A stretch of 64,000 nt of DNA from Mesostigma viride. Its lineage: Eukaryota; Streptophyta; Mesostigmatophyceae; Mesostigmatales; Mesostigmataceae. Position numbers and translations under genes: made by a program. The notes under the pieces are model-generated. The model had not been told where the DNA came from. It saw only the letters and a program-made list of their open reading frames with translations, and did not search any database. This document shows positions 31,293 to 42,433 of this stretch, piece by piece (within the stretch, counting starts at the first letter, position 1; every line of letters begins with the position of its first letter). The DNA lies in NCBI GenBank assembly GCA_009746045.1, contig RPFO01000103.1, positions 2,638,738 to 2,702,737 of the forward strand, given 5' to 3'.

Positions 31293-34200
31293 AAGCAACC
31301 ATGCCCCTCACCATAGGACACAGTGCCTGTGTGATGGTTGGAGGAAGCTTGCTAATGAGGGTTTTGATAATCATTGCCCCCCACCAGCAGCATACGCCAC
31401 TCCCCCTCTTCTTCACCAGTGTGGCCTCCATGCCCACAAACAGCAGAGGCTCATTTCCACCTGCCATTGCTCCCTACCAGAGGAAACTTGGACTTAATGA
31501 TGGAGATCAGCTCCTTAAGCCACGACGTGGGAGCTATCAGATGTAGGTCATCCCCGTGCAGCGAAGCATACACTGGTAAGCCTTCCCATTGCCCCAGAAA
31601 CAGACAGAGGGTCTAGGAGAGACCTTCAAGTTGCAATGCTCCTTCAGGAAACGGTTTAAAGTCTCCCTCCAGATTATTGGACTTGACCTCAGGCCCTCCA
31701 GGCCCTTGAGGATTTTAAGGAACACTGTGTGGATGTCCCTTTTCCATACAGCAGGCACCCTAACATAGAAAGGCGTCTTGCCCTCCCACTTTTCCTGTGC
31801 CACATCTGCGTCCCCTTCCAGAAATGCCCTCTTGAAGTCTACCACCACTGAGCCATAGTCCAAGCCCTTGCTGAGAAGGCCTAGAAATACACACAGCAGC
31901 AGCCTCCAAGTGTCATGCAACATGCCAGGGGTATACAACTCCTCAGCAGTGCACTCACCAGTACCCTTGAACTCATTCAGCACTGGCCTGACATGTGGTA
32001 CCTTGACCCCGTCCACCTCCTTCATCTTGATGACAAACTTGAGCTTGAGCAGACGTCGTGCAGGAGGCAGGTCATTGACAGGTTCCACGCATTTCTTGGA
32101 GATCCAGTCCTCCCAGATTTAATCAGACCCAGTGTGACTGGGGACACATGATGGGAGAGGACATGAGCTTCACCAGGCCTTGGTAGTTGATAGGGCTGTG
32201 TCCAGCAAGTGAGTGAGGACCAATGCCCAAACTGCTTGGATGACTAGCAGCTGGCAGTATGAGGTCATCAACCAAGGGCTCCTGCCCCTGGCACACTTGC
32301 ACACGCTTAACCGTCCTGGTTACTGCACGTGATAGGTGAGTGGTCCTGAAATTAATCAGTGGGACCTGACCAGCCCCTTCCTTAGTCAGGAGAGAGGACG
32401 TGATCACTACCCCATCCTGGCATAGGAAATTCTGCCCCAGAAGAGCAGGTCCTTGATAGCCCTCCAAGACACAAAAAGCAGTGTCCTGTCCAAGGATAGG
32501 AGATGAATACCTCACCAGTACCTTCACGTGTTACCCCGCCACTGAAGTCAGACACAAACTGATAGCTGGGTTCAGACATGCTGTACCCTGCTGCAGCCCT
32601 GGTCCCAATGATGGAAACCTGAGAATTAGTGTCTACCTCTAAGGCAGTGTCCAGCCCCAGATTGCCATGCCACCTGAGCTTGGCTACCTTGGGCTGCTTC
32701 TTGGCTCTTTGTAGAGCCCAATCAATCCAGCCAAACTTGTCCCCCTGGGCTTGGTTAGTGCCTTGGGCTTGACAGTTGACTCCCCAGCTGTTGACCTTGC
32801 AGCCTGTTCAACAAGTACCTCTGCAACCTGGCCAGGGCTGACAGATTCCCCTGCAACAGATGTGGTCGTTGCGTCAGTGATGTCACTTGGGACCTGAAAT
32901 CCTGCAGATCCTGTGAGCCTTGTGCCTGACTGCCCTCATTCATCAGGTTAGGCTTGACATATGACCAACTCAGCCGGTGCACATGCTTTGGTTCGTCTCC
33001 ATGCTGACCAAGCATGCGTGGCTAGCTTCATCAACCTGGGTAACCACCCAGGACTCCAGCTACCACGTTTGCCATAAAGGCTAGGTTCCTTCCAAGCTAG
33101 GACCTTCTGACCCACTTGTGGCTCCAGCATCTTCCAACCCGGTCCTTCTCCCTCAGCTTGGCAAAGGTGACATGTGCAGCATGTTTCCAGCCCTCCAGCA
33201 CATGTGGTGGGCACAGGCCATGATATAGACCCATTGGGCTGACAGCAACTCCATCATAGTAGAAGTTAACCCTGCTGTTCAGCTGCTGCTCCACGTTCCT
33301 CAGCCATGCACGCTCCTGACAAGTGCAGGTGCAGACAAGGTACCCAGTCTTCAGAGATGATCAATTTCTTGACCTCCTGGATTGCCCTCTCGATAGCACC
33401 CTGCTGCCCATGAGCTCCCTAGGTGTAACCAGCAACTCAGGAAGGGTAGGATCACCCTTGAGATGCTGAAACTGCATGTCCACCTGGATCCTTGTGGTAG
33501 GAAACTTGGCTCTTACATTCTGCAGGGCAGCCAGCAAGTACCTGTTCTTCATAGAAGGTAAATGCTCTAGCACCTTGTATTTCGTGTACCTGTCCAGCAC
33601 ACCAACAGTTGCATGCCCCTGATGTGTTGGATATCACACTGCAGATCCAATGCTCTGAGGTAGAGTTTTGGCATGTGATTTCCTGGCTTGTTGGAGGACA
33701 ACTGGCACTTACACCGTGAGGCAGCTTGCTGACACGCCTTAAGAAGGGGTGCCCTGCCCATACGGAAGGCAAAGTTGTTTGACAGAGAAGTGGCATGCCC
33801 AAACATGTTGTGGATTCGGCACCCAACTCCTGGTACACAGAGGAAGCAGTCCTGGCACAGTCAGGACTGTGCTGTCAGGTTGTCCAGCATCACCATGCTG
33901 ACTTCCATCCTGTTCTGACTCAGAGCCTGAGTCACCCTGCTCATGCCCAACACCTGGACCGTCAGCAGGGACCACATGCATACCACCAGAGGCCTTCACA
34001 CCCTCTGTGGTTGTACATTGGTTTCTCTCAAAATGAGAGGTCCACCTCGTGCCCAGCACGAGGATGCATGGGGTCAGACATTCTTACAGCTGCATCAGCT
34101 GTCAAGGACGTCTTCATAGGAACCTGTACCTCTCCAGGTGACCTGGGCCACCCTGAACCTGGAGATCACCCTCTTGTTGCCCAGATATAAATCTGCATTG

Positions 34201-34557
34201 GAGCACCTGGCCTCCCCCTGGGTGAATTAAGGTGTGTAGGGGTTGCCTCAGACAGTCACTGCTCCTTGTTGTCTTCTTGCTGACTGCCCCTTGAAGGCTG
34301 GCCCTGGACTTGTTGTTGTTCTCTTGTTGTTGTTGTTGTTATTCTTGTTGCTGCCCTGGCCCTGGACTTCTTGAAGCTGGGACACTCCTTCTGATATGCC
34401 CCCACCCCTTGCACAGGTAGCATTGTATCTTTGACTTGCCCTGGCCTCCTCCCCCGTTGTCAGGCGCGTTGCCCTGCTTGGCTTACCACCCACTCGCCTG
34501 AACCACCACTTGGAGTGTGACCTCCTGTCAGAGTCGGGTGAATGATCGCCCTTGCGC
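31293..34557 (-). pseudogene. Error-rich second copy of copia B RT, protease, integrase and gag end
   Basis: This segment parallels 37,407-40,690 throughout, but with many single-base gaps (for example ccagattta for ccccagattta near 32,113, tgtgactgg for tgtgacctgg, gatagctgggttcagac for cagtc). The intact integrase-protease-RT frame of the other copy is broken many times. The differences are mostly one-base indels, not substitutions. That is the pattern of uncorrected long reads more than of evolutionary decay. Gene content is as described for 37,999-40,248. Confidence 0.8.
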
Positions 34558-35128
34558 GCGACTTATGCATGGAGATCAGCTCCTTAGCCACGACGTGGGA
34601 GACTATCGATGTAGATCATTCCCCGTTGCAGCGACGAATTACACTGGATAGACATATCCAACAAATGCCCCAGAAACAGACAAGAGGTCTCAGGAGAAGA
34701 CAATATCAATATGCATGCTCATTCAGGAACGGTTTTAAAGTCTCCCTCCAGATATTGGACTTGACCCAGGCCCTCCAGGCCCTGGGATTTAGGAACCATG
34801 TGTGGATGTCCTTTTTCATACAGCAGGCACCCTAACATAGAAAGGCGTCTTGCCCTCCCACTTTTCCTGTGCCACATCTGCGTCCCTTCCAGAAATGCCC
34901 TCTTGAAAGTCTACCACATACGAGCCATAGTCAAGCCTTGCTGAGAAGGCTAGAAATACACACAGCAGCGCCTCCAAGTGTCATGCAACATGCCAGGGGT
35001 ATACAACTCCTCAGCAGTGCACTCACCAGTACCTTGAACTCATTCAAGCACTGGCCTGACATGTGGTACTTGACCCGTCCACCTCCTTTCATCTTGATGA
35101 CAAACTTGAGCCTTGAGAAGACGTCAGT
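34558..35128 (-). pseudogene. Chimeric third fragment of copia B RT
   Basis: Begins abruptly with cttatgcatggagatcagct, homologous to 37,613 onward, and runs with very many indels to ...gacaaacttgagc (38,146-38,175). It then jumps to gypsy gag at 35,129. Both joins are unnatural for the element's own structure. Its indel density is the highest in the window. Confidence 0.75.
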
Positions 35129-36151
35129 GCTAAACAAGCCACCTGATGCTCCCCCCTGGGGGCTGCACCATACCCGCCGCGCCACGGACGTGCCTTTTGG
35201 GTGCCCGTAGGTTCCCCCCCAGCGTATAAGATGCGTCGGCAGTCGACCGGGTGCCTACCCGACCGACGTTCGGCTGCAGCTCGTCATCCTGCGCCATTTC
35301 CCCTTCGCCCCGCCGTTGACCGTTGGTCCGACGCGTGGCTGACTGGGCTCAACGTTGCGTAGTGGACCTGTCCCACTGCGCTCTTCGTCGAAGTGTCCGC
35401 GTTGGTCACGCAGCGCCTCATGTCGCCGCGCTTCCTCGGCAGCAGCCTCCTCGTCGGCAGCCTGCCTGGCCTCGGCGTCGCGTTGGGCCGCAGCTTGGCA
35501 GGCGCGTGCAGCTTCCGTGGTTGCCTCCGCCTGCCGCCGTTGCTCAGCGCGCTCCGTAGCAGCCTCGCTTCAGCCGTAGATTCCGCGCGCTCCAAAGCAA
35601 GTCGCACAGTTTCTTCAACAAGCGTCGCCTGTTGCGATAACTGCGTCGCTTGCTGAGCTCGGAGTGCCGCCAGCTCTGCCGCTTGCTCTTGCAGCAGGCG
35701 CAGCACTTGGGTAGAGACCACCGTCCCCTGCCGAAGAAAGGGAAGGCGCTCCATTACCTAACAAAGCGGTGTCCGCACTAGTGCCGAGACGACCGCTGGG
35801 CGGGTCAGTTGCTTGACCGCCCGTAGCTGCCGGCGCTGACCCACCACTGCCTGATGCTGTGGGGTCAGTTCCTGACATGTTGATGGTGGTATCGACCCTG
35901 GAGAGCTCCTGCCCGTCGGTGTCGACGCCCGTGTTGGCACAGCCTGCGTGGCTTGCCAAAAACGCTGTGACCGACCTAGTGTGATATGACATAAACTGCC
36001 ACAACCACTACCAAGTAGCAACGGTCTAATCTGAAAGACTTAATGGTTGATCAGGCCACTATGTGTGCTAGTCTTCCCCAGAAAACTGCACACCGTCTCT
36101 CTTTGCTGAAATGAAAATGTTCCTTTGCAGATGGAGCTAGTCTCTTCGAGT
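35129..36151 (-). pseudogene. gag: Duplicate of the gypsy-DNMT gag N-terminal region and leader
   Basis: Copy of 29,012-30,044. The first 620 bp contain small indels (gtagagaccacc for gtaagagcaccacc near 35,711); from about 35,750 rightward it is almost identical. It carries the coiled-coil gag start (MSGTDPTASG at about 35,878) and the leader, then terminal repeat B. Confidence 0.8.
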
Positions 36152-37406
36152 AATGAAAAGAGGGCTCTCAGCCGAGGACAAGGAACTGTCCCTCGTGCCT
36201 GATGACCACCTTCTTGATCCCCTTGTGTACCGTCGCGTGCCGCGTTTGAATATCCTTGCTGGGGCGTTAGCTAGCCGCTCCAACTACTCTAATTGCGACA
36301 ATATGATGGTGCAAGAGGGTGCTTTTGCCTCCCCTGCTATAGAACAATGCTTTCACAACACACACTTTGCACAGTCTGATGATGAAGCCGCACATGCGGA
36401 ATTTATTGAGAAAGTTAATACAATTACAACACGTTGATAGTCTCAATATCGATGCACTCCATGCTCACGAGCCCGCAGTTAGGCAGCGCTCCATGACATG
36501 CTACCGGCCTTGCTCCCAAGGAAAGGGAGAAACACGAAGGCCACTAACGAGAGACTCGAAGAGACTACACGCTGCGTGAGAGTCCTCTTCGACTATGAAC
36601 CAAACCATTCGTCATGCATGCCACACGCATGACACACGCCACACTTGTCAGTCCAGCCAGGAATGCCAAAACTATCTTGCTGCCTGAACCATGCAAATAG
36701 AAACCGCATTCCAGTTGCCGTCCTGGCTTTCTACCACACATGCCAACAAAAGCAGGAAGGCATCCCGACAAATCTAAATTGCTACCCTGTTGCCGATCTC
36801 ATCTCCTAGAGGCTCCGGCATTTCTGTCCCTGGGAATGTCCGACATTGAGTCCCGTCCAGCAAGGTCGAAGCATAATATCCTTCAGACAATCTGCACGCT
36901 CACACCTTGCGTGTGAGTGGCCCAGCAAACATTGCGTCTAATCGTTCCTTTCTAGAAGAAATCCCTTTGTAGGGCTGCCAGCGATTTCGCATTCATTCCA
37001 GCGATCTGGCTCCGCACCGCAAATTGTCCTTTTTCATTTTCTGTCCAGTCCTCATAACGTTGACCCGCTATTCTACACCACAAAGACACCTGGCCTGTCA
37101 ATAGCCTCGGCGCTGTTGAAGTCCAGCAGTCCAGCTTCAGCTCCAGCTGTCCACTAACACGCGTATGATCCTCTCGACGCTGCGCACTTGTGCTGCCGTC
37201 CGCTCAAGTCAGTGCTGCGCGCCCAGCTGTGCCTGGCCCGGCGCGCATGCACGTACACTTTCGTCCGCTCTTATGCTGCAAGTGCTAGTGTCCCCCCCCG
37301 GTCACTAGCCTTTGTCGAAAATGCGTAGAAAACAAATTCCTTGCGCACGTCACCGGTCTTGTGCATAGTGGGCGCCGCCCGAATGACATAGCTCGCGTCC
37401 GTGACA
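36152..37406. repeat. Terminal repeat B, copy 3
   Basis: Third near-identical copy of the 1.25-kb repeat, ending GCGTCCGTGACA directly before AAGC of copia B at 37,407. A few substitutions distinguish it (ctagccgctcc for ctagacgctcc near 36,272). Confidence 0.85.
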
Positions 37407-40300
37407 AAGCAACCATGCCCCTCACCATAGGACACAGTGCCTGTGTGATGGTTGGAGGAAGCTTGCTAATGAGGGTCTTTTGATAATCATTGCCCCCCAC
37501 CAGCAGCATACGCCACTCCCCCCTCTTCTTCACCAGTGTGGCCTCCATGCCCACAAACAGCAGAGGCTCATTCTCCACCTGCCATTGCTCCCTACCCAGA
37601 GGAAACTTGGACTTAATGATGGAGATCAGCTCCTTAAGCCACGACGTGGGAGCTATCAGATGTAGGTCATCCCCGTGCAGCGAAGCATACACTGGTAGCC
37701 TTCCCATTGCCCCAGAAACAGACAGGGGTCTACAGGAGAGACCTTCAAGTTGCAATGCTCCTTCAGGAAACGGTTGAGAGTCTCCCTCCAGATTATTGGA
37801 CTTGACCTCAGGCCCTCCAGGCCCTTGAGGATTTTAAGGAACTCAGTGTGGATGTCCCTTTTCCATACAGCAGGCACCCTGACATAGAAAGGCGTCTTGC
37901 CCTCCCACTTTTCCTGTGCCACATCTGCATCCCCTCCAGAAATGCCCTCTTGAAGTCTACCACCACTGAGCCATAGTCCAAGCCCTTGTTGAGAAGGCCT
38001 AGAAATACACACAGCAGCAGCCTCCAAGTGTCATGCACATGCCAGGGGTATACAACTCCTCAGCAGTGCACTCACCAGTACCCTTGAACTCATTCAGCAC
38101 TGGCCTGACATGTGGTACCTTGACCCCGTCCACCTCCTTCATCTTGATGACAAACTTGAGCTTGAGTAGACGTCGTGCAGGAGGCAGGTCATTGACAGGT
38201 TCCACGCATTTCTTGGAGATCCAGTCCTCCCCAGATTTAATCAGACCCAGTGTGACCTGGGGACACATAATGGGAGAGGACATGAGCTTCACCAGGCCTT
38301 GGTAGTTGATAGGGCTGTGTCCAGCAAGTGAGTGAGGACCAATGCCCAAACTGCTTGGATGACTAGCAGCTGGCAATATGAGGTCATCAACCAAGGGCTC
38401 CTGCCCCTGGCACACTTGCACACGCTTAACCGTCCTGGTTACTGCACGTGATAGGTGAGTGGTCCTGAAATTAATCAGTGGGACCTGACCAGCCCCTTCC
38501 TTAGTCAGGAGAGAGGACGTGATCACTACCCCATCCTGGCATAGGAAATTCTGCCCCAGAAGAGCAGGTCCTTGATAGCCCTCCAAGACACAAAAAGCAG
38601 TGTCCTGTCCAAGGATAGGAATGAATACCTCACCCAGTACCTTCACGTGTACCCCGCCACTGAAGTCAGACACAAACTGATAGCTGGGTTCAGTCATGCT
38701 GTACCCTGCTGCAGCCCTGGTCCCAATGATGGAAACCTGAGAATTAGTGTCTACCTCTAAGGCAGTGTCCAGCCCCAGATTGCCATGCCACCTGAGCTTG
38801 GCTACCTTGGGCTGCTTCTTGGCCCTTTGTAGAGCCCCAATCAATCCAGCCAAACTTGTCCCCCTGGGCTTGGTTAGAGCCTTGGGCTTGACAGTTGACT
38901 CCCCAGCTGTTGACCTTGCAGCCTGTTCAACAGGTACCTCTGCAACCTGGCCAGGGCTGACAGATTCCCCTGCAACAGATGTGGTCGTTGCGTCAGTGAT
39001 GTCACTTGGGACCTGAAAATCCTGCAGGTCCTGTGAGCCTTGTGCCTGACTGCCCTCATTCATCAGGTTAGGCTTGACATATGACCAACTCAGCCGGTGC
39101 ACATGCTTTGGTTCGTCCTCCATGCTGACCAAGCATGCGTGGCTAGCTTCATCAACCTGGGTAACCACCCCAGGACTCCAGCTACCACGTTTGCCATAAA
39201 GGCTAGGTTCCTTCCAAGCTAGGACCTTCTGACCCACTTGTGGCTCCAGCATCTTCCAACCCCGGTCCTTCTCCCTCAGCTTGGCAAAGGTGACATGTGC
39301 AGCATGTTTCCAGCCCTCCAGCACATGTGGTGGGCACAGGCCATGATATAGACCCATTGGGCTGACAGCAACTCCATCATAGTAGAAGTTAACCCTGCTG
39401 TTCAGCTGCTGCTCCACGTTCCTCAGCCATGCACTCCTGACAAGTGCAGGTGCAGACAAGGGTACCCAGTCTTCAGAGATGATCAATTTCTTGACCTCCT
39501 GGATTGCCCTCTCTATAGCACCCTGCTGCCCATGAGCCTCCCTAGGTGTAACCAGCAACTCAGGAAGGGTAGGATCACCCTTGAGATGCTGAAACTGCAT
39601 GTCCACCTGGATCCTTGTGGTAGGAAACTTGGCTCTTACATTCTGCAGGGCAGCCAGCAAGTACCTGTTCTTCATAGAAGGTAAATGCTCCAGCACCTTG
39701 TATTTCGTGTACCTGTCCACGCACACCAACAGTTGCATGCCCCTGATGTGTTGGATATCACACTGCAGATCACCAATGCTCTGAGGTAGAGCTTTGGCAT
39801 GTGATTTCCTGGGCTTGTTGGAGGACAACTGGCACTTACACCGTGAGGCAGCTTGCTGACACGCCTTAAGAAGGGGTGCCCTGCCCATACGGAAGGCAAA
39901 GTTGTTTGACAGAGAAGTGGCATGCCCAAACATGTTGTGGATTCGGGCACCCAACTCCTGGTACACAGAGGAAGCAGTCCCTGGCACAGTCAGGACTGTG
40001 CTGTCAGGTTGTCCAGCATCACCATGCTGACTTCCATCCTGTTCTGACTCAGAGCCTGAGTCACCCTGCTCATGCCCAACACCTGGACCGCCAGCAGGGA
40101 CCACATGCATACCACCAGAGGCCTTCACACCCCTCTGTGGTTGTACATTGGTTTCTCTCAAAATGAGAGGTCCACCCTCGTGCCCAGCACGAGGATGCAT
40201 GGGGTCAGACATTCTTACAGCTGCATCAGCTGTCAAGGACGTCTTCATAGGAACCTGTACCTCTCCAGGTGACCTGGGGCCACCATGAACCTGGAGATCA
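37407..40300 (-). CDS. pol: Copia B pol: integrase, protease-like domain, reverse transcriptase
   Basis: The main frame 37,999-40,248 (749 codons, open a little further upstream) shows integrase first: H-X4-H (HNMFGH) with cysteines in CQQAASRCKC, then CDIQHIRG, IQVDMQF and GAIERAIQEVK as the D, D, E candidates. A tail with GKRGSWSPGVVTQVDEA follows. Next comes a protease-like domain, ALEVDTNSQVSIIG with partner GPALLGQNFL. Then RT begins: LKLKFVIKMKEVDG, VRPVLNEFKG, EELYTPGM. After a frame change near 38,035 it continues as VVVDFKRAFLEG and GLEGLRSSPIIWRE, to the catalytic box YASLHGDDLHLIA (37,666-37,677) and the thumb. RT runs into AAGC at 37,407, where the gypsy complex interrupts it. Confidence 0.88.
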
Positions 40301-40388
40301 CCCTCTTGTTGCCCAGATATAAAATCTGCATTGGAGCACCTGGCCTCCCCCTGGGTGAATTAAGGTGTGTAGGGGTTGCCTCAGACAG

Positions 40389-41511
40389 TCACTGCTCCTT
40401 GTTGTCTTCTTGCTGACTGCCCTTTGAAGGCTGGCCCTGGGACTTGTTGTTGTTCTTCTTGTTGTTGTTGTTGTTATTCTTGTTGCTGCCCTGGCCCTGG
40501 GACTTCTTGAAGCTGGGACACTCCTTCTTGATGTGCCCCCACCCCTTGCACAGGTAGCATTGTATCTTTGACTTGCCCTGGCCTCCTCCCCCGTTGTCAG
40601 GCGCGTTGCCCTGCTTGGGCTTACCACCCACTCGCCTGAACACCGACTTGGAGTGTGACCTCCTGTCAGAGTCGGGTGAATGATCGCCTTGCGCTTGTTG
40701 TGGTTGCCCCCTCGTCCTCCTGGCTTCTGTCAGCCTCAGACGTCTTGGAGCCCCCCTGGGTACGCCCACCTGCGTGGGTAGCCTTCACTGCTGGCACTCC
40801 ACCCTCAAACAGCTCCTCTGCCTCGAGTGCTTGTTTGATTATGACCTTGTAGGCCTTGAGGGTTGAGTGTGGGGCACACATGACCTTTAAGAGCCACGTG
40901 TAGCCTTATCCAGCCCAGAGACCTTCAACCAGTTGGTCAGGGCTATGTTATCTGCCACATTGAAACCGTGGGCCCTGCCTTCCTCAACCATTTTGCAATA
41001 GCTAAGGAAATTCTGGATGAGATCCCCTTGACCTCCCACCCTTGATACTTGTCTTGCCAATGGATGCCGACCTTCTTCGCTGGTCTTCAAGCAACTCCTT
41101 CAGCTCAGCTACATACACTGCCCAGGCCTTGTTGGCCTTCTTACATTCCCTGGTTAGGTCCTTGATCTGATCAGTGCACTTGCCAAACGTGCTGCTGCCT
41201 ATCCAGATCTGATAGTAGTTGGTACCCCCGTACAAACTAGGAAACCCTTCCAGCCCTTCTACAAACTCTTCAGCCTGCTTAGGCTTAGAGTCAGATGTCA
41301 CAGGTTGCAGCTGATTACAATTAATAATCCCTGAGTGGTAAGGTCATATCCAGAAACAGCATGTGTAGTATTATTATTCAAAGGGATATTAGTAATCTCT
41401 CCGGTGACCCCCACGTCATCTACGTGAGCGGTCCCGCTACCAGCACCCCCATTATTATTCCCACTGGCTAGGCCCTTGCTACGGCGTCCCTCAGCCATGG
41501 TAAACCACACT
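40389..41511 (-). pseudogene. gag: Copia B gag
   Basis: Likely start MAEGRRSKGLASGNNNGG at about 41,496. 41,002-41,301 holds capsid-like helices (EEFVEGLEGFPSLYGGTNYY, IKDLTRECKKANKAWAVYVA). 40,887-41,090 gives the LIQNFLSYCKMVEEGRAHG helix. 40,389-40,769 carries a CCHC zinc knuckle, CYLCKGWGHIKKEC (about 40,530-40,572), and an asparagine/lysine-rich tail encoded by a GTT/AAC-type microsatellite. Frame changes separate the pieces. No protease motif occurs between the knuckle and integrase. Confidence 0.8.
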
Positions 41512-41620
41512 AGCTGTGTACAGCCCTGAGCTAAGCAGCTGGAAAACAAAAGACAGGTAGATATGTACAATCTGTCAAAAAGCCGCCTGCCCCGGTGCCG
41601 ACCGCGCCACCATGCCGAAT

Positions 41621-42406
41621 TCAGTCGAGACCACGAAAATCGCAGTAGTCGTAGTCGTAAATTGGATCGTTGGCGACAGGCGCAGGCGCGTCCTGGCCTT
41701 GCCCAACCTCAATCGTCACCGGTGTTTCGATGACGATGGGGTCCAACCGACGTCCCGTCACCGGATCAATGCGGCGACGACGGCGGCGGGTGACGATGCG
41801 GAGCGGGTTGGTAAGAATCGTTAGAAAATCCCACCCGTCCGGCGCCCACTCTCGCAATGCAGACAAGAACGCGACAAGATTGAGCAGCAATTGCCGCTCA
41901 CGCGTCCGGAAGCCTCGCGACAGCAACTGCAGAATCGCAAGGTCTTGAAACAGGTTGGTCGTAATCGTCGGAATGACGCCCGAACGAACCGACAGCCAGT
42001 TAGCGAGATTGCGCTGGTAACCTGTAAGCGATGAAACCGCGTTGTCGATCTCCTCAGAGACCTCGGCAACCGCGCTGGGCGCTTGCAACCCCGCCCGGGT
42101 ATGGACCTCGAAGTCCGCGAGCAAAGCGCGAATGGAATCAAGGTAATCGCGAAACCCCGAAACAATCGAAGGTTGCGGAGGCGGGGGCGGCAGTCGTAGG
42201 TTTTGCAGCAGTTCTTGCTGCTGAGCGCGTAGCTCCGCACTGGACGCTACCGCCTGGTCAACAACACGCTGCCACGCCGGATTAAGAACCGGACGATCTT
42301 CACGAACAGGAGTCGTTGAAGGACCAGCCGGAGATTCGGCGATGTCCGCTGGACTGCCCAAAATTTCAGAATCCCTCGGAATGCGGAACTCCATTGAGTC
42401 CGGCAT
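41621..42406 (-). CDS. Unidentified ORF between copia B 5' LTR and gag
   Basis: About 261 codons from MPDSMEFRIPRDSEILG (42,406). The frame is open upstream into the LTR, but those residues are LTR sequence. Features: a proline run (LRLPPPPPQPS), a central helical part (DYLDSIRALLADFEVHTRAG, LTGYQRNLANWLS, LQLLSRGFRTRERQLLLNLV), an arginine run (TRRRRRRIDPVTGRRLDP) that could act in nucleic-acid binding or nuclear localisation, and a tyrosine/aspartate end (IYDYDYCDF). There are no breaks. I recognise no family. Its place just inside the 5' LTR makes it part of copia B, but it could be captured host DNA. Confidence 0.65.
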   Translation of the reverse strand: MPDSMEFRIPRDSEILGSPADIAESPAGPSTTPVREDRPVLNPAWQRVVDQAVASSAELRAQQQELLQNLRLPPPPPQPSIVSGFRDYLDSIRALLADFEVHTRAGLQAPSAVAEVSEEIDNAVSSLTGYQRNLANWLSVRSGVIPTITTNLFQDLAILQLLSRGFRTRERQLLLNLVAFLSALREWAPDGWDFLTILTNPLRIVTRRRRRRIDPVTGRRLDPIVIETPVTIEVGQGQDAPAPVANDPIYDYDYCDFRGLD

Positions 42407-42433
42407 TTTTCTTGGTACGAAGATTGTAATACG

